The notes beneath the pieces are model-generated. The model made no database searches, had not been told where the DNA came from, and saw only the letters and a program-made list of their open reading frames with translations. The position numbers were made by a program, and so were the translations under genes. 64,000 nt of DNA from Xanthomonas sp. DAR 35659 (GTDB lineage: Bacteria; Pseudomonadota; Gammaproteobacteria; Xanthomonadales; Xanthomonadaceae). This document shows, piece by piece, positions 25,130 through 34,643 of the stretch. Position 1 is the stretch's first letter; each line of letters opens with the position of its first letter. The stretch is taken from contig NZ_CP162488.1 in assembly GCF_041242975.1 (NCBI RefSeq), positions 1,850,001 through 1,914,000 of the forward strand, in the 5' to 3' direction.

Positions 25130-26689
25130 ATGAACAAGAGGACGCTCAAGCGCAGCGGCATCGCCGTGGCCGGGGTGCTGCTGGGCGCCATGCTCGGCCT
25201 GTCCGCCTACGGCCGCTTCGCCGATCGCACGCGCGGGCCGGCCAGCCACGCATTGCCGGCGACGGTGGTGCAGACGCCGATCGACCGCGCCCTGGCGCCG
25301 TTGACCGCCGCCCACGCCGGACGCAGCGGCATGGTGATCGTGCCCGACAACGTCGAGGCCTTCGCGGTGCGCGCGGTGACCGCGCGCGCGGCCGGGCGCA
25401 GCCTGGACCTGCAGTACTACATCTGGCATCCGGACTTCACCGGCAACCTGCTCTACAACGAACTGCTGCGCGCCGCCGACCGCGGCGTGCGCGTGCGCCT
25501 GCTGCTGGACGACATGAACGTGCATGGCAGCAAATCGGTGCTGGCCGCGCTGGATCGCCATCCGCTGATCGAGGTGCGCCTGTTCAACCCGACCCGCGCC
25601 CGCGAGGGTACGCTGATGCGCGGCGTGGAACTGGTGCTGCGCTTCTTCAGCGTCAACCGGCGCATGCACAACAAGGCATGGATCGCCGACGGGCGTCTGG
25701 CGGTGGTCGGCGGGCGCAACATCGGCGACGAGTACTTCGATGCGGCGCGCGACACCAATTTCATGGACACCGACGCGGCGGTGGTCGGGCCGGCGGTGGC
25801 GCAGGCCGCGCAGATCTTCGACGCCTACTGGAACAGCCGCACCGCGGTGCCGCTCGCCGCGCTGGTGCAGGCCGAACCGGACGCCTTGCCGCGGCTGCGC
25901 GCCAGCATCGACGCCGGCCTGCGCTCGGCGCGGGCGCGGCCCTACGCGCAGCGGCTGCAACGGGCGCCGGAGGTGCGCGACCTGCTCGCCGGCGAGCGTC
26001 CGCTGCATTGGAGTGCGGACGCGCGGATCGTGTCCGACCCGCCGGAGAAGGCCGAGGGCGCGCCGCCGCGCGCGGACTGGATGACCCCGCTGCTGGTCGG
26101 CGAGATGGCACGCGCGCAGCGCGAACTGGCGCTGATCTCGCCGTACTTCGTGCCGGGTGCGGACGGCATGCGCTGGATCGGCCGGTTGCGTCAGCGCGGC
26201 GCCAAGGTCGGGGTGCTGACCAATTCGCTGGCGGCCAACGACGTGGTCGCGGTGCATGGCGGCTATGCCGGCTACCGGGTGCCGCTGTTGCGCGACGGCG
26301 TGGCCTTGTTCGAGCTCAAGCCCGACGGCGATCCGGGTGGCAGCCTGTTCGGGTCCAGCGGCGCCAGCCTGCATACCAAGGCCTTCGTGGTCGACCGCGA
26401 GCAGGGCTATATCGGCTCGTTCAATCTCGACCCGCGCTCGATGGACCTCAACACCGAGATGGGCCTGTTGTTCCGCGATCGCGCCGCGGCCGAGGAGCTG
26501 CATCGCCTGTACCAGGCCAAGGTATCGGCGCCGGTCAGCTACCGGCTGGCGCTGCAGGACGGCGCGCTGCGCTGGCACGACGACGCGGCGCGGCCGCCGC
26601 GCACCTGGGAGCGCGAGCCGGAGGCGAGCGCGTGGCGGCGCGCGGCGGCACGCGTGATCGGCTGGCTGCCGCTGGAGTCGCAGCTATAG
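25130..26689 (+). CDS. Phospholipase D-superfamily protein, ClsC-like cardiolipin synthase
   Basis: 519 residues. An N-terminal hydrophobic anchor or uncleaved signal lies at about 11-27. Two HxKxxxxD motifs are present: MHNKAWIADGRLAVVGGRN (about residue 181) and LHTKAFVVDREQGYIGSFN (about 417), each followed by the conserved N-x-G or N-x-D. The layout and the block GRSLDLQYYIWHPDFTGNLL are those of ClsC/YmdC, which makes cardiolipin from phosphatidylglycerol and phosphatidylethanolamine. No YmdB-like partner is adjacent. It stands alone, convergent with cheB across REP pair D. A general phosphodiesterase function is the alternative. Confidence 0.87.
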   Translation: MNKRTLKRSGIAVAGVLLGAMLGLSAYGRFADRTRGPASHALPATVVQTPIDRALAPLTAAHAGRSGMVIVPDNVEAFAVRAVTARAAGRSLDLQYYIWHPDFTGNLLYNELLRAADRGVRVRLLLDDMNVHGSKSVLAALDRHPLIEVRLFNPTRAREGTLMRGVELVLRFFSVNRRMHNKAWIADGRLAVVGGRNIGDEYFDAARDTNFMDTDAAVVGPAVAQAAQIFDAYWNSRTAVPLAALVQAEPDALPRLRASIDAGLRSARARPYAQRLQRAPEVRDLLAGERPLHWSADARIVSDPPEKAEGAPPRADWMTPLLVGEMARAQRELALISPYFVPGADGMRWIGRLRQRGAKVGVLTNSLAANDVVAVHGGYAGYRVPLLRDGVALFELKPDGDPGGSLFGSSGASLHTKAFVVDREQGYIGSFNLDPRSMDLNTEMGLLFRDRAAAEELHRLYQAKVSAPVSYRLALQDGALRWHDDAARPPRTWEREPEASAWRRAAARVIGWLPLESQL

Positions 26690-26710
26690 CGCGGGCAAAC
26701 CGCCGCATCC

Positions 26711-26778
26711 TGTAGGAGCGGCTTCAGCCGCGACAGGGCATCCCCGTACTGCCTGTCGCGGCTGAAGCCGCTCCTACA
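26711..26778. repeat. REP pair (D) between convergent genes
   Basis: TGTAGGAGCGGCTTCAGCCG is mirrored by CGGCTGAAGCCGCTCCTACA after about 28 nt. It separates the convergent cls-like gene and the end of the chemosensory operon and probably marks both transcript ends. Confidence 0.9.
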
Positions 26779-26790
26779 ACGGCCGCAGCC

Positions 26791-27870
26791 CTAGGTCAGC
26801 TGCTGCACGATCTCGCGCGCCATCGCGCCCAGCGGCAGGATCTTCTCCGCGCCGCCGCGCTTGATCGCTTCCTTGGGCATGCCGAACACCACGCTGCTCT
26901 GTTCGTCCTGCGCCACCGTGCGCGCGCCGGCCTGGCGCATCTCCAGCAGGCCGACCGCGCCGTCGTCGCCCATGCCGGTCATGATGATGCCCAGCGCGTT
27001 GCCGCCGGCGGCGCGCGCGGCGGAGCGGAACAGCACGTCCACCGATGGCCGGTGCCGGTTCACCGGCGGCCCGTCCACCACCTCGACGAAGTACTGCGCG
27101 CCGCTGCGGCGCAACAGCATGTGCTTGCCGCCGGGCGCGATCAGCGCGCGGCCCGGGACCACGCGGTCGTTGTTGGCCGCTTCCTTCACCGCGATCTGGC
27201 ACAGGCTGTCCAGCCGCGCGGCGAACGCGGCGGTGAACTTCTCCGGCATGTGCTGGACGATGACGATGCCGGGGCTGACCCGCGGCAGCGCGGTCAGCAC
27301 TTCCTCCAGCGCCTGGGTGCCGCCGGTGGAGGTGCCGATCGCGATCACCCGTTCGGTGGTCTGCGCCAACGGGCGCCCGCCCTGCGCCGGCAGGATCACG
27401 TCGGCGGTGTGCTTGACCTCCGCTTCCACCGGCGGCGCGGCGCTGCGCGCGGCCAGGCGCTTGACGTTGGCGCGCGCGGCGCTGCGCACCGTGCCCACCA
27501 GTTCCTCGGCCGAATCGGTGAGGAATTGCTTGAGGCCCAGCTTGGGCTTGGTCACCACCGCCACCGCGCCGGCGGCGAGTGCGTCCATGGTCACCCGCGC
27601 GCCTTTCTCGGTGAGGGTGGAGCAGATCACCACCGGCGTGGGGCGCTCGCTCATGATCTTGCGCAGGAAGGTGATGCCGTCCATCTTCGGCATCTCCACG
27701 TCGAGCACGATCACGTCCGGCCACTGCTGGCGCATCTTGTCCATCGCCAGCAGCGGATCGGCGGCCGAGGCGATCACCTCGATGCCGGGTGCCTCGTTGA
27801 GCACCGCCACCAGCACCTGCCGTACCACCGCCGAATCGTCGACCACCATGGCCTTGATCGTCGTCGTCAT
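26791..27870 (-). CDS. cheB: Chemotaxis protein-glutamate methylesterase/glutaminase
   Basis: 359 residues. The N-terminal receiver has phospho-acceptor Asp57 ([13 protein letters not shown]) with the acidic pocket VVDDS. The C-terminal methylesterase has Ser in IAIGTSTGG, His in [11 protein letters not shown] and Asp in [10 protein letters not shown]. It removes methyl groups from the chemoreceptors when phosphorylated by CheA and so resets adaptation. It is the last gene of the chemosensory operon, 31 bp after cheR. All catalytic residues are present. Confidence 0.96.
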   Translation of the reverse strand: MTTTIKAMVVDDSAVVRQVLVAVLNEAPGIEVIASAADPLLAMDKMRQQWPDVIVLDVEMPKMDGITFLRKIMSERPTPVVICSTLTEKGARVTMDALAAGAVAVVTKPKLGLKQFLTDSAEELVGTVRSAARANVKRLAARSAAPPVEAEVKHTADVILPAQGGRPLAQTTERVIAIGTSTGGTQALEEVLTALPRVSPGIVIVQHMPEKFTAAFAARLDSLCQIAVKEAANNDRVVPGRALIAPGGKHMLLRRSGAQYFVEVVDGPPVNRHRPSVDVLFRSAARAAGGNALGIIMTGMGDDGAVGLLEMRQAGARTVAQDEQSSVVFGMPKEAIKRGGAEKILPLGAMAREIVQQLT

Positions 27871-27901
27871 CGCGGATTCCTTTGCTCGGCGCCGGCGGCG
27901 C

Positions 27902-28705
27902 TCATGGTTTGCGGTACACGGATGGGGCCACCTGGACCACGTCGTTGTTGACGTCGTTCAGACTTTCCGAGTGGCCGATGCAGAAGATGCCGCCGCGCTT
28001 GAGCGTGGACAGCACCCGCGCGACCACTTCGCGCTTGGTCTGGCCGTTGAAGTAGATCATCACGTTGCGCAGGAAGATCACGTCGAACTGGCCGAGGTTG
28101 GGCAGCGAGGCATTGAGGTTGGCGTGCAGGAAGCGCACGTTGTCGCGCAGCTTGCGATCGATCAGCAGGCTGCCCTCGTACTCGCCGCGGCCCTTGAGGC
28201 AGTAGCGCTTGAGCAGCGCCGGCGGCATGTGCTCGATCCGCTGCAGCGGATAGTGGCCGGCGCGGGCCTTGGCCAGCACGCGGGTGCTGATGTCGGTGCC
28301 GACCACCTCGTAGGGGCGGCTCTGCAGCGTGTCGTCCAGCACCATCGCCATGCTGTAGGCCTCCTCGCCGGTGGAGCTGGCCGCGCTCCAGATGCGGAAC
28401 GGCGCGCTGCCCTTGTGCTCGCTGGCCAGCTTGCGCAGCAGGTCGAAGTGCTTGGGTTCGCGGAAGAAGTAGGTCTCGTTGGTGGTCAGCAGGTCGATCG
28501 CGGTCTGCACCTCGGCGCTGCCTTCGCGGCTCTCCAGCAGCTTCATGTACTGGGTGTAGGTCTGCAGCGAATGCGCCTTCAGGCGCTTGCCCAGGCGCCC
28601 GCACAGCATCGCCTTCTTGGCCGGGGAAATGGTGATGCCGGCGGCGTCGAAGATGAAGCGTTGGAACCTGCCGAATTCTTGTTCGGTGATGTCGGTGCTG
28701 GTCAT
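27902..28705 (-). CDS. cheR: Chemotaxis protein methyltransferase
   Basis: 267 residues. The N-terminal helical domain ([19 protein letters not shown]) is followed by the SAM-binding part with [36 protein letters not shown] and [13 protein letters not shown]. It methylates receptor glutamates with S-adenosylmethionine. Its beta-subdomain would bind the C-terminal Phe-containing tails seen on all three MCPs of this operon. It lies 13 bp after the REC-EAL gene. Confidence 0.96.
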   Translation of the reverse strand: MTSTDITEQEFGRFQRFIFDAAGITISPAKKAMLCGRLGKRLKAHSLQTYTQYMKLLESREGSAEVQTAIDLLTTNETYFFREPKHFDLLRKLASEHKGSAPFRIWSAASSTGEEAYSMAMVLDDTLQSRPYEVVGTDISTRVLAKARAGHYPLQRIEHMPPALLKRYCLKGRGEYEGSLLIDRKLRDNVRFLHANLNASLPNLGQFDVIFLRNVMIYFNGQTKREVVARVLSTLKRGGIFCIGHSESLNDVNNDVVQVAPSVYRKP

Positions 28706-28718
28706 GATGCCCTGCGTG

Positions 28719-29972
28719 TCAGTGATGCGGCGCTTGCGCCGAAGTGGGTCCGTGTTCGTGCAGCCGCGCCTGGTGTTCGAGCAGCCAGGTGGTCAGCGCG
28801 CCGCCCCCCAGCGGCCGCGCCAGCAGATAGCCCTGGCCCAGGTCGCAGCCCAGTTCCTGCAGCAGCTGCCAGTCCTCCACCGTCTCGATGCCTTCGGCGA
28901 CGGTGGTCAGGCCCAGCCGCTGCGCCATGCCCAGCGCCGATTCCAGCACGGTGCGCAGGTTGCGGCTGCGGTGCGCGTCGTGCACGAAGATGCGGTCGAT
29001 CTTCAGTTCGGTGAAGGGGATGCGGGTCAGTTGCTGCAGCGAGGAAAAGCCGGTGCCGTAGTCGTCCAGCGACAGCCCGAAGCCCTGCAGCCGCAGCCGC
29101 GCCAGCATGCCCAGCGCGCTGGCCTCGACCAGCGAGCTTTCGGTGATCTCCAGGATCACGTCTGCCGGCTCCAGCCCGTGGCGCCGCAGCTGGCCTTGCA
29201 GTTCGTCGAGCAGTCCCGGCTCCTGCAGCAGGCACGGCGACAGGTTGAGCGCCAGGGTCAGGCGGAAGCCGGACTGCTTCCAGGTCGCCAGCCGCGCCAT
29301 CGCCTGGTCGGCGACGCTGGCGGTCAGCGCGTGGATCAGGCCCTCGCGTTCGGCCAGGGCGATGAAGCGGTCCGGCGCGATCTGCCCGTTCTGCGGATGC
29401 CGCCAGCGCGCCAGCGCTTCCACTCCGCTGACCTGGCCGCTGCGCATGTCCACCTTGGGCTGGTACGCCACTTCGATCTCGTTGCGGCGCAGCGCCTCGC
29501 GCAGCATTTCCGCGTCGGTGCCGCCGTCCAGGTCGGTGTCGGTGCGCGCGGTCGGCAGCGGCGGCGGATTGGCCTGCAGGGCGCGGCCGAGTTCGGGCGC
29601 GCGCAGCGGCTTTTCCAGCCCGGCCAGCACCTGCAGGCCATTGGCGCGGCCGACCTGCAGCACCGAGTCGATCAGCGCCGCGCCGCGTTGCGAGGCGACC
29701 ACGATCGGCACCCGCACGGCGCAGCGGGCCAGCGCGTCGAGCAACTGCACGCCGTCCATGCCCGGCATTTCCAGGTCCACGATCAGCAGCCCCGGCGGCG
29801 GACCCTGCACCACCCGCGCCAGCGCCGCATGGCCGTCGTGCACGCCTTCCACCGCCACCGCGCCCAGCCGCAGGCACAGCGCCAGCGCGTGTTCGCACTG
29901 GACCTGGCTGTCGTCGACGACCAGGACCGTTCCGAATTGGCTGAGCGTGGCGGGTTCGTGTACGGGCGACAT
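28719..29972 (-). CDS. Response regulator with EAL c-di-GMP phosphodiesterase output
   Basis: 417 residues from ATG 29972 (MSPVHEPATLS). The receiver domain (about 14-130) has VVDDS, acceptor Asp in LIVDLEMPGMDG, Ser in VVASQRG and Lys in LEKPL, all the residues needed for phosphorylation. The EAL domain (about 160-400) has intact catalytic motifs: VEALARWRHP, NLSPCLL, EITESS, DDYGTGFSSL, ELKIDRIF and AEGIET. It therefore should hydrolyse c-di-GMP to pGpG under control of the CheA in the same operon. It occupies the place a CheY would take. Frames upstream of 29972 are open but unlike the family. Confidence 0.92.
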   Translation of the reverse strand: MSPVHEPATLSQFGTVLVVDDSQVQCEHALALCLRLGAVAVEGVHDGHAALARVVQGPPPGLLIVDLEMPGMDGVQLLDALARCAVRVPIVVASQRGAALIDSVLQVGRANGLQVLAGLEKPLRAPELGRALQANPPPLPTARTDTDLDGGTDAEMLREALRRNEIEVAYQPKVDMRSGQVSGVEALARWRHPQNGQIAPDRFIALAEREGLIHALTASVADQAMARLATWKQSGFRLTLALNLSPCLLQEPGLLDELQGQLRRHGLEPADVILEITESSLVEASALGMLARLRLQGFGLSLDDYGTGFSSLQQLTRIPFTELKIDRIFVHDAHRSRNLRTVLESALGMAQRLGLTTVAEGIETVEDWQLLQELGCDLGQGYLLARPLGGGALTTWLLEHQARLHEHGPTSAQAPHH

Positions 29973-30033
29973 GCGGATTCCGTCCGGTGGGCAGGGGCTG
30001 GGCGCGGCGCATCGCGCCACGCCGCGCGGTGAC

Positions 30034-30567
30034 TCAGGCGGCCACGCTGGTCTCGACGTCCGGCGCGATGCCGGCCATCGCCACGAACTCCTGAGTGGAC
30101 AACGCGGCATCGGCGTTGAGCAGGATCACGAAGCGCTCGCCGACCTTGCCCATGCCATGGATGAATTCGCGGCGGATGCCGGCGCCGAAGGCGGGGGCGG
30201 GCGCGATGTCGGCGGCGGCGATCTCCAGCACTTCGCTGACCGCGTCCACCAGCAGGCCCAGCACCTGGCGTTCGTTGCCGTTGGCGACTTCGACGATGAC
30301 GATGCAGGTGCGCTTGGTGACGTCGCTGGCGGCGCGGCCGAAGCGTTGCTGCAGGTCCACCACCGGCACCACCGCGCCGCGGAGGTTGATCACCCCGCGC
30401 AGGGCCGGCGGCATCATCGGCACGTCGGTCGGCGTGCGGTACTCGATGATTTCCTTGATGCCGAGGATGCCGACGCCGAACATTTCCTTGCCGAGCAGGA
30501 AGGTCAGGAACTGGTCGGGGGCGAGATCGGTGCCGGCGGACGGCGACGGGGATTCGTGAGTGGTCAT
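30034..30567 (-). CDS. cheW: Chemotaxis coupling protein
   Basis: 177 residues, one CheW-like (SH3-fold) domain: LTFLLGKEMFGVGILGIKEI, MPPALRGVINLRGAVVPVVD and GLLVDAVSEVLEI are the family blocks. It links the receptors to CheA in the signalling array. It lies 9 bp after the first-listed MCP (30577-32508) and before the REC-EAL gene. Confidence 0.95.
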   Translation of the reverse strand: MTTHESPSPSAGTDLAPDQFLTFLLGKEMFGVGILGIKEIIEYRTPTDVPMMPPALRGVINLRGAVVPVVDLQQRFGRAASDVTKRTCIVIVEVANGNERQVLGLLVDAVSEVLEIAAADIAPAPAFGAGIRREFIHGMGKVGERFVILLNADAALSTQEFVAMAGIAPDVETSVAA

Positions 30568-30576
30568 GGCCTGTCC

Positions 30577-32508
30577 TCAGAAGGTTTCGAAATACGCTTC
30601 GTCGAGCGCGTCGCCGGCCAGCGCCAGCCGGCTTTCGGTCGCACGCGCCTGCGGCTTGCGCGCGGCGGCGCGCGGCGGCTGCGGCTTGCGTGCGCTGGCG
30701 GCGGCGCTGCGCCGCACCGGCGCGGCGCCGGCGAGCTTGAAGAAGCTCATCAGCTGCTGCAGTTGCTCGGCCTGGCCGCTCATCTCCTCGGCGGTGGCGG
30801 CCAGTTCCTCGGAATTGGACGCCGCCTGCTGCGTGGTCTGGTTGAGCTGTCCGACCGCGGCGTTGATCTGGCTCACGCCCGAGGCCTGTTCCTCGGAGGC
30901 GGCGGTGATCTCCTGCACCAGGTCGGAGGTGCGCTTGATCGACGGCACCATCTGCTCCAGCAGCTTGCCGGCGTTCTCGGCCAGTTCGACGCTGGAGCTG
31001 GCGACGTCGCCGATCTCCTGCGCGGCCACCTGGCTGCGCTCGGCCAGCTTGCGCACTTCCGCGGCGACCACGGCGAAGCCCTTGCCGTGCTCGCCCGCGC
31101 GCGCCGCCTCGATCGCCGCGTTCAGCGCCAGCAGGTTGGTCTGGTAGGCGATGTCGTCGATGATGCTGATCTTCTGCGCGATCTGCTTCATCGCGTGCAC
31201 GGTGGCGCGCACCGACTCGCCGCCGTCCAGCGCCTGGGTGGAGGCCTTGCTGGCCATGCCGTCGGTGACCTTGGCGTTCTCGGTGTTCTGCGCGATCGAG
31301 GCGGTCATCTGCTCGATCGAGGCGCTGGTTTCCTCCACGCCCGCGGCCTGTTCGCTGGCCGCCTGGCTCAGCGACTGCGCGGTGGCGCTGACTTCCTCCG
31401 AGGCGCTGGCCAGGGCCTCGGCGTTGCCGTTGACCTCGCTGACCACCTGCGACAGCCGCGCGATGGTGTCGTTGACGTAGTTCTTCATCTCGGCATAGGC
31501 GCCGTCGTAGGGCTTGTCGATGCTCTGGGTCAGGTCGCCGTCGGCCATCGCGCCCATCACCCGGACCACGTCCTGGATGCTGTCGCCGGTGGTGCCGACC
31601 ATCTCGTTCAGGCCCTGGCCCATCTCGCGCTGGAAGCCGGCCAGGCCGTCCAGGGCGACGCGCTCGGAGAAGTCGCCGCGGTTGGCGGCCTGCACCACGC
31701 GGCGCTGGCCGTCGATGACCAGCTTGAGCCGCTCGACCATGCTGCGCATCGCGAACAGCGCGCTGCCGCTGTCGTCGCCACGCACCCGCACGTCCAGCGC
31801 CAGATCGCCCTGCGCCACCTTGTTGGCGATCTCGGCCACGTAGGCCGGCTCGCCGCCCAGCAGCCGGCCGAGGATGCGCACGATGTATACCGAGACCGCC
31901 ACGCCGAGCAGCAGCGCGATCGCGATCGCCACCACGATCAGCGTGCGCGAGGACGCGTACAGCGTGTCGGCCGCGGCGCTGGCCGCGTCGCCGCCCTTGA
32001 CGTTGAGGTCGACCAGTTTGCCCAGGGTGTCGGCGGTGCCGCGATAGATCTCGCGCTGCTCGCCGTTGAGCAACGCCAGCGCCTCCTGGGTCTTGAGCGT
32101 GCGGGACAGGTCGAGCACGCGCGTGTGCAACGCCATGTAGCGGTCGAACTTCGCCGAGAATTCCTCGTACAGCGCACGCTCCTCGGGCGAGGAGATCAGC
32201 TTGGCGTAGGTCTGCCGGGTCTTGGCGAAGTCGTCGACCGTGCGCTGCATGCGCGCGTCGTAGTCCTGCATCTCGGCCGGCTTTTCGGTGATGACGTGCT
32301 GCAGTTCGTACAGGCGCAGCTGGGTGAAGCCGGCGTTCATCTCCTGGATGCTGCGCACGCTGGGCAGCCAGTTGCCGGCGATCTCGGTGGACGATGCGTT
32401 GATCCTGGACATCTGCAGCATGGCGAAGCCGCCCATGCCGAGCATGAGCAGCAGCACCAGGCCGAAGCCCAGGCCGATGCGGGTGGCGATTTTCATGTTG
32501 CCGAACAT
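30577..32508 (-). CDS. Methyl-accepting chemotaxis protein with four-helix-bundle periplasmic sensor
   Basis: 643 residues. TM1 at about 8-31, a helical periplasmic domain of about 155 residues ([19 protein letters not shown], 4HB_MCP type), TM2 at about 190-212, a HAMP stretch, then the signalling hairpin with the invariant tip ([20 protein letters not shown]). The C-terminus is Ala/Arg/Lys/Pro-rich and ends EAYFETF, a tail resembling the NWETF tether that recruits CheR and CheB. Translation could start at M1 or M5 (32496). The signal-output half is nearly identical to that of the next two MCPs, a sign of duplication or gene conversion. The ligand is unknown. Confidence 0.94.
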   Translation of the reverse strand: MFGNMKIATRIGLGFGLVLLLMLGMGGFAMLQMSRINASSTEIAGNWLPSVRSIQEMNAGFTQLRLYELQHVITEKPAEMQDYDARMQRTVDDFAKTRQTYAKLISSPEERALYEEFSAKFDRYMALHTRVLDLSRTLKTQEALALLNGEQREIYRGTADTLGKLVDLNVKGGDAASAAADTLYASSRTLIVVAIAIALLLGVAVSVYIVRILGRLLGGEPAYVAEIANKVAQGDLALDVRVRGDDSGSALFAMRSMVERLKLVIDGQRRVVQAANRGDFSERVALDGLAGFQREMGQGLNEMVGTTGDSIQDVVRVMGAMADGDLTQSIDKPYDGAYAEMKNYVNDTIARLSQVVSEVNGNAEALASASEEVSATAQSLSQAASEQAAGVEETSASIEQMTASIAQNTENAKVTDGMASKASTQALDGGESVRATVHAMKQIAQKISIIDDIAYQTNLLALNAAIEAARAGEHGKGFAVVAAEVRKLAERSQVAAQEIGDVASSSVELAENAGKLLEQMVPSIKRTSDLVQEITAASEEQASGVSQINAAVGQLNQTTQQAASNSEELAATAEEMSGQAEQLQQLMSFFKLAGAAPVRRSAAASARKPQPPRAAARKPQARATESRLALAGDALDEAYFETF

Positions 32509-32574
32509 AGAGGTGGTCTCGGGTAGCGGGAGGCGATGCCGCGCAGGGCGCGGGCCGGTGCGGCGGTCGGTGGA

Positions 32575-34572
32575 TCAGAAGCTGTCGAAGTGATGTTCGT
32601 CCGGTTGCACCAGCGCCAACCCGGCCTCGCCGTAGGCGCGCGCGCGGGCGGGGGCGGCGGTCTTCCTGCCGCCGGCGCCGCGCGGCACGCCGACCAGCCG
32701 GCGCGACGGCGGCAGGTGGTTGGTGCGGAAGAAGCCCATCAACTGCTGCAGCTGTTCGGCCTGGCCGCTCATTTCCTCGGCGGTGGCGGCCAGTTCCTCG
32801 GAATTGGCCGCGGCCTGCTGGGTGGTCTGGTTGAGCTGGCCGACCGCCGAATTGATCTGGCTCACGCCGGAGGTCTGTTCCTCGGAGGCGGCGGTGATCT
32901 CCTGCACCAGGTCGGAGGTGCGGCGGATCGACGGCACCATCTGTTCCAGCAGCTTGCCGGCGTTCTCGGCCAGTTCGACGCTGGAGCCGGCGACGTCGCC
33001 GATCTCCTGCGCGGCGACCTGGCTGCGCTCGGCCAGCTTGCGCACTTCCGCGGCGACCACGGCGAAGCCCTTGCCGTGTTCGCCGGCGCGCGCCGCCTCG
33101 ATCGCCGCGTTCAGCGCCAGCAGGTTGGTCTGGTAGGCGATGTCGTCGATGATGCTGATCTTCTGCGCGATCTGCTTCATCGCCGACACCGTGGAACGCA
33201 CCGCCTCGCCGCCTTCGTTGGCCTCGCGCGCGGCCTTGGCCGCCATGCTGTCGGTGACCTTGGCGTTCTCGGTGTTCTGCGCGATCGAAGCGCTCATCTG
33301 CTCCAGCGCCGCGCTGGTCTCCTCCACGCCGGCGGCCTGCTCGCTGGCGGCGTGGCTCAGCGACTGCGCGGTGGCGCTGACCTGCTCGGACGCGCTGGCC
33401 AGGGCCTCGGCATTGACGTTGACCTCGCCGACCACCTGCGCCAGGCGCGCGACGGTGGCGTTGATGCTGTCGCACAGTTCCTTCAGCTGGCCCTGGCAGG
33501 CGACGTTGGCGGTACGGGTCAGGTCGCCGTCCTCGATCGCCTTGAGCACCATGCGCGCTTCGTCCAGCGGCGCGATCACCGTGTCCAGGGTCTGGTTGAC
33601 GCCGGCCACGATGCGGCGGAAATCGCCGTGATGCAGTTGGGCGTCGGCGCGCACGTCGAGGCGGCCGGCGGCCGCGGCCTCGACCAGCAGGTTGGTGTCG
33701 TGGATCAGCGCGCGCAGGTTGGCGCGCACCTGCTCGATGGTGTCGTTGATGAAGACCTTCTTGCCCGGGAAGCGCTCCAGCGGCGCGTCGAAGTTGCCGC
33801 GGCCGAACTCGGCGATGCAGGCCATGGCCTGCTTCTTGACCGCGATGTGGCCGGCGACCATGCGGTTGATGCCGTCGGCCATGCTGCGGAAGTCGCCGTC
33901 GAAGCGCACGCTGTCGATGCTCACGTCGATGTCGCCGGCGTCGTGCTCGGCGGACATGTGGTTCATCTGCGCGATCAGCCCCAGCAGGTTGCGGCGCACC
34001 TGCTCGATGGTGTCGTTGATGAAGGCCTTCTTGCCGGGGAATGCCTCCAGCGGCGCCTGGAAGTTGCCGCGACCGAACTCGGCCACGCAGGCCAGAGCCT
34101 TCTTCTTGGTCGCGATATGCGCACCGACCATGCGGTTGATGCCGTCGGCGATGGCGCGGAAGTCGCCGTCGAAGCGCTGGCTGTCGATGACCACGTCGAT
34201 GTCGCCGGCGTCGTGCTCGGCGGTCATGCGCTGGATCTCGCTGCTGACCAGGCGCACGCTGCCCTGCACCTGGCGTAGGCCCAGCAGGATCTCGCAGGCC
34301 TGGTCGTTGCGCACCGTGGGCATCACCACGTCGAAATCGCCGCGCGCGAAGCGCGCCAGACTGGTGAGCGCGATGCCCAGCGAACGGCAGACCGCGTGCA
34401 CCACGTAGGCCAGCACCGCGCCGCCCAGAACGGCGGCGCCGATGGCCAGCGCCAGCAGTTGGCCCGGGGCCAGCGCCAGCGTCAGACCGGTGGCGGTGGC
34501 CGCCAGCGGCAGCGCGATGGCGACGCAGGCGCCGGTCCATAGCTTTGCGGAGAGAGAAAGGGCGTTGGACAT
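32575..34572 (-). CDS. MCP without periplasmic domain, with two 90-residue HAMP-like repeats
   Basis: 665 residues. Two back-to-back membrane segments (about 12-35 and 40-62) leave almost nothing in the periplasm. Then come two copies of a 90-residue unit built on [30 protein letters not shown] and [11 protein letters not shown], followed by a HAMP stretch and the signalling hairpin with [20 protein letters not shown]. The tail ends DEHHFDSF, again like the CheR/CheB tether. Without an external domain it may sense membrane state or a cytoplasmic cue through the stacked HAMP-like units. It lies 66 bp upstream of the 4HB-type MCP. Confidence 0.92.
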   Translation of the reverse strand: MSNALSLSAKLWTGACVAIALPLAATATGLTLALAPGQLLALAIGAAVLGGAVLAYVVHAVCRSLGIALTSLARFARGDFDVVMPTVRNDQACEILLGLRQVQGSVRLVSSEIQRMTAEHDAGDIDVVIDSQRFDGDFRAIADGINRMVGAHIATKKKALACVAEFGRGNFQAPLEAFPGKKAFINDTIEQVRRNLLGLIAQMNHMSAEHDAGDIDVSIDSVRFDGDFRSMADGINRMVAGHIAVKKQAMACIAEFGRGNFDAPLERFPGKKVFINDTIEQVRANLRALIHDTNLLVEAAAAGRLDVRADAQLHHGDFRRIVAGVNQTLDTVIAPLDEARMVLKAIEDGDLTRTANVACQGQLKELCDSINATVARLAQVVGEVNVNAEALASASEQVSATAQSLSHAASEQAAGVEETSAALEQMSASIAQNTENAKVTDSMAAKAAREANEGGEAVRSTVSAMKQIAQKISIIDDIAYQTNLLALNAAIEAARAGEHGKGFAVVAAEVRKLAERSQVAAQEIGDVAGSSVELAENAGKLLEQMVPSIRRTSDLVQEITAASEEQTSGVSQINSAVGQLNQTTQQAAANSEELAATAEEMSGQAEQLQQLMGFFRTNHLPPSRRLVGVPRGAGGRKTAAPARARAYGEAGLALVQPDEHHFDSF
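33796..34080. repeat. 270-bp in-frame tandem unit, two copies (MCP 32575-34572)
   Basis: The marker sequence GCCGCG(G/A)CCGAACTCGGC, coding for FGRGNF-type residues, occurs at 33796 and 34066, 270 bp apart. The unit is 90 codons, so copy number can change without a frameshift. Confidence 0.85.
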
Positions 34573-34643
34573 GGCGGTGTACCTATGTATGGGTCGAAGG
34601 GGGCGGCCATGCCTTGGCCGGTTCCGGGTGAACGGGAGGAAGG

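Noticed and set aside
29107..32526. A 1139-codon plus-strand frame across the chemosensory operon
   Set aside because: Antisense by-product of the MCP, CheW and REC-EAL genes; the sense strand carries clear domains and catalytic motifs.
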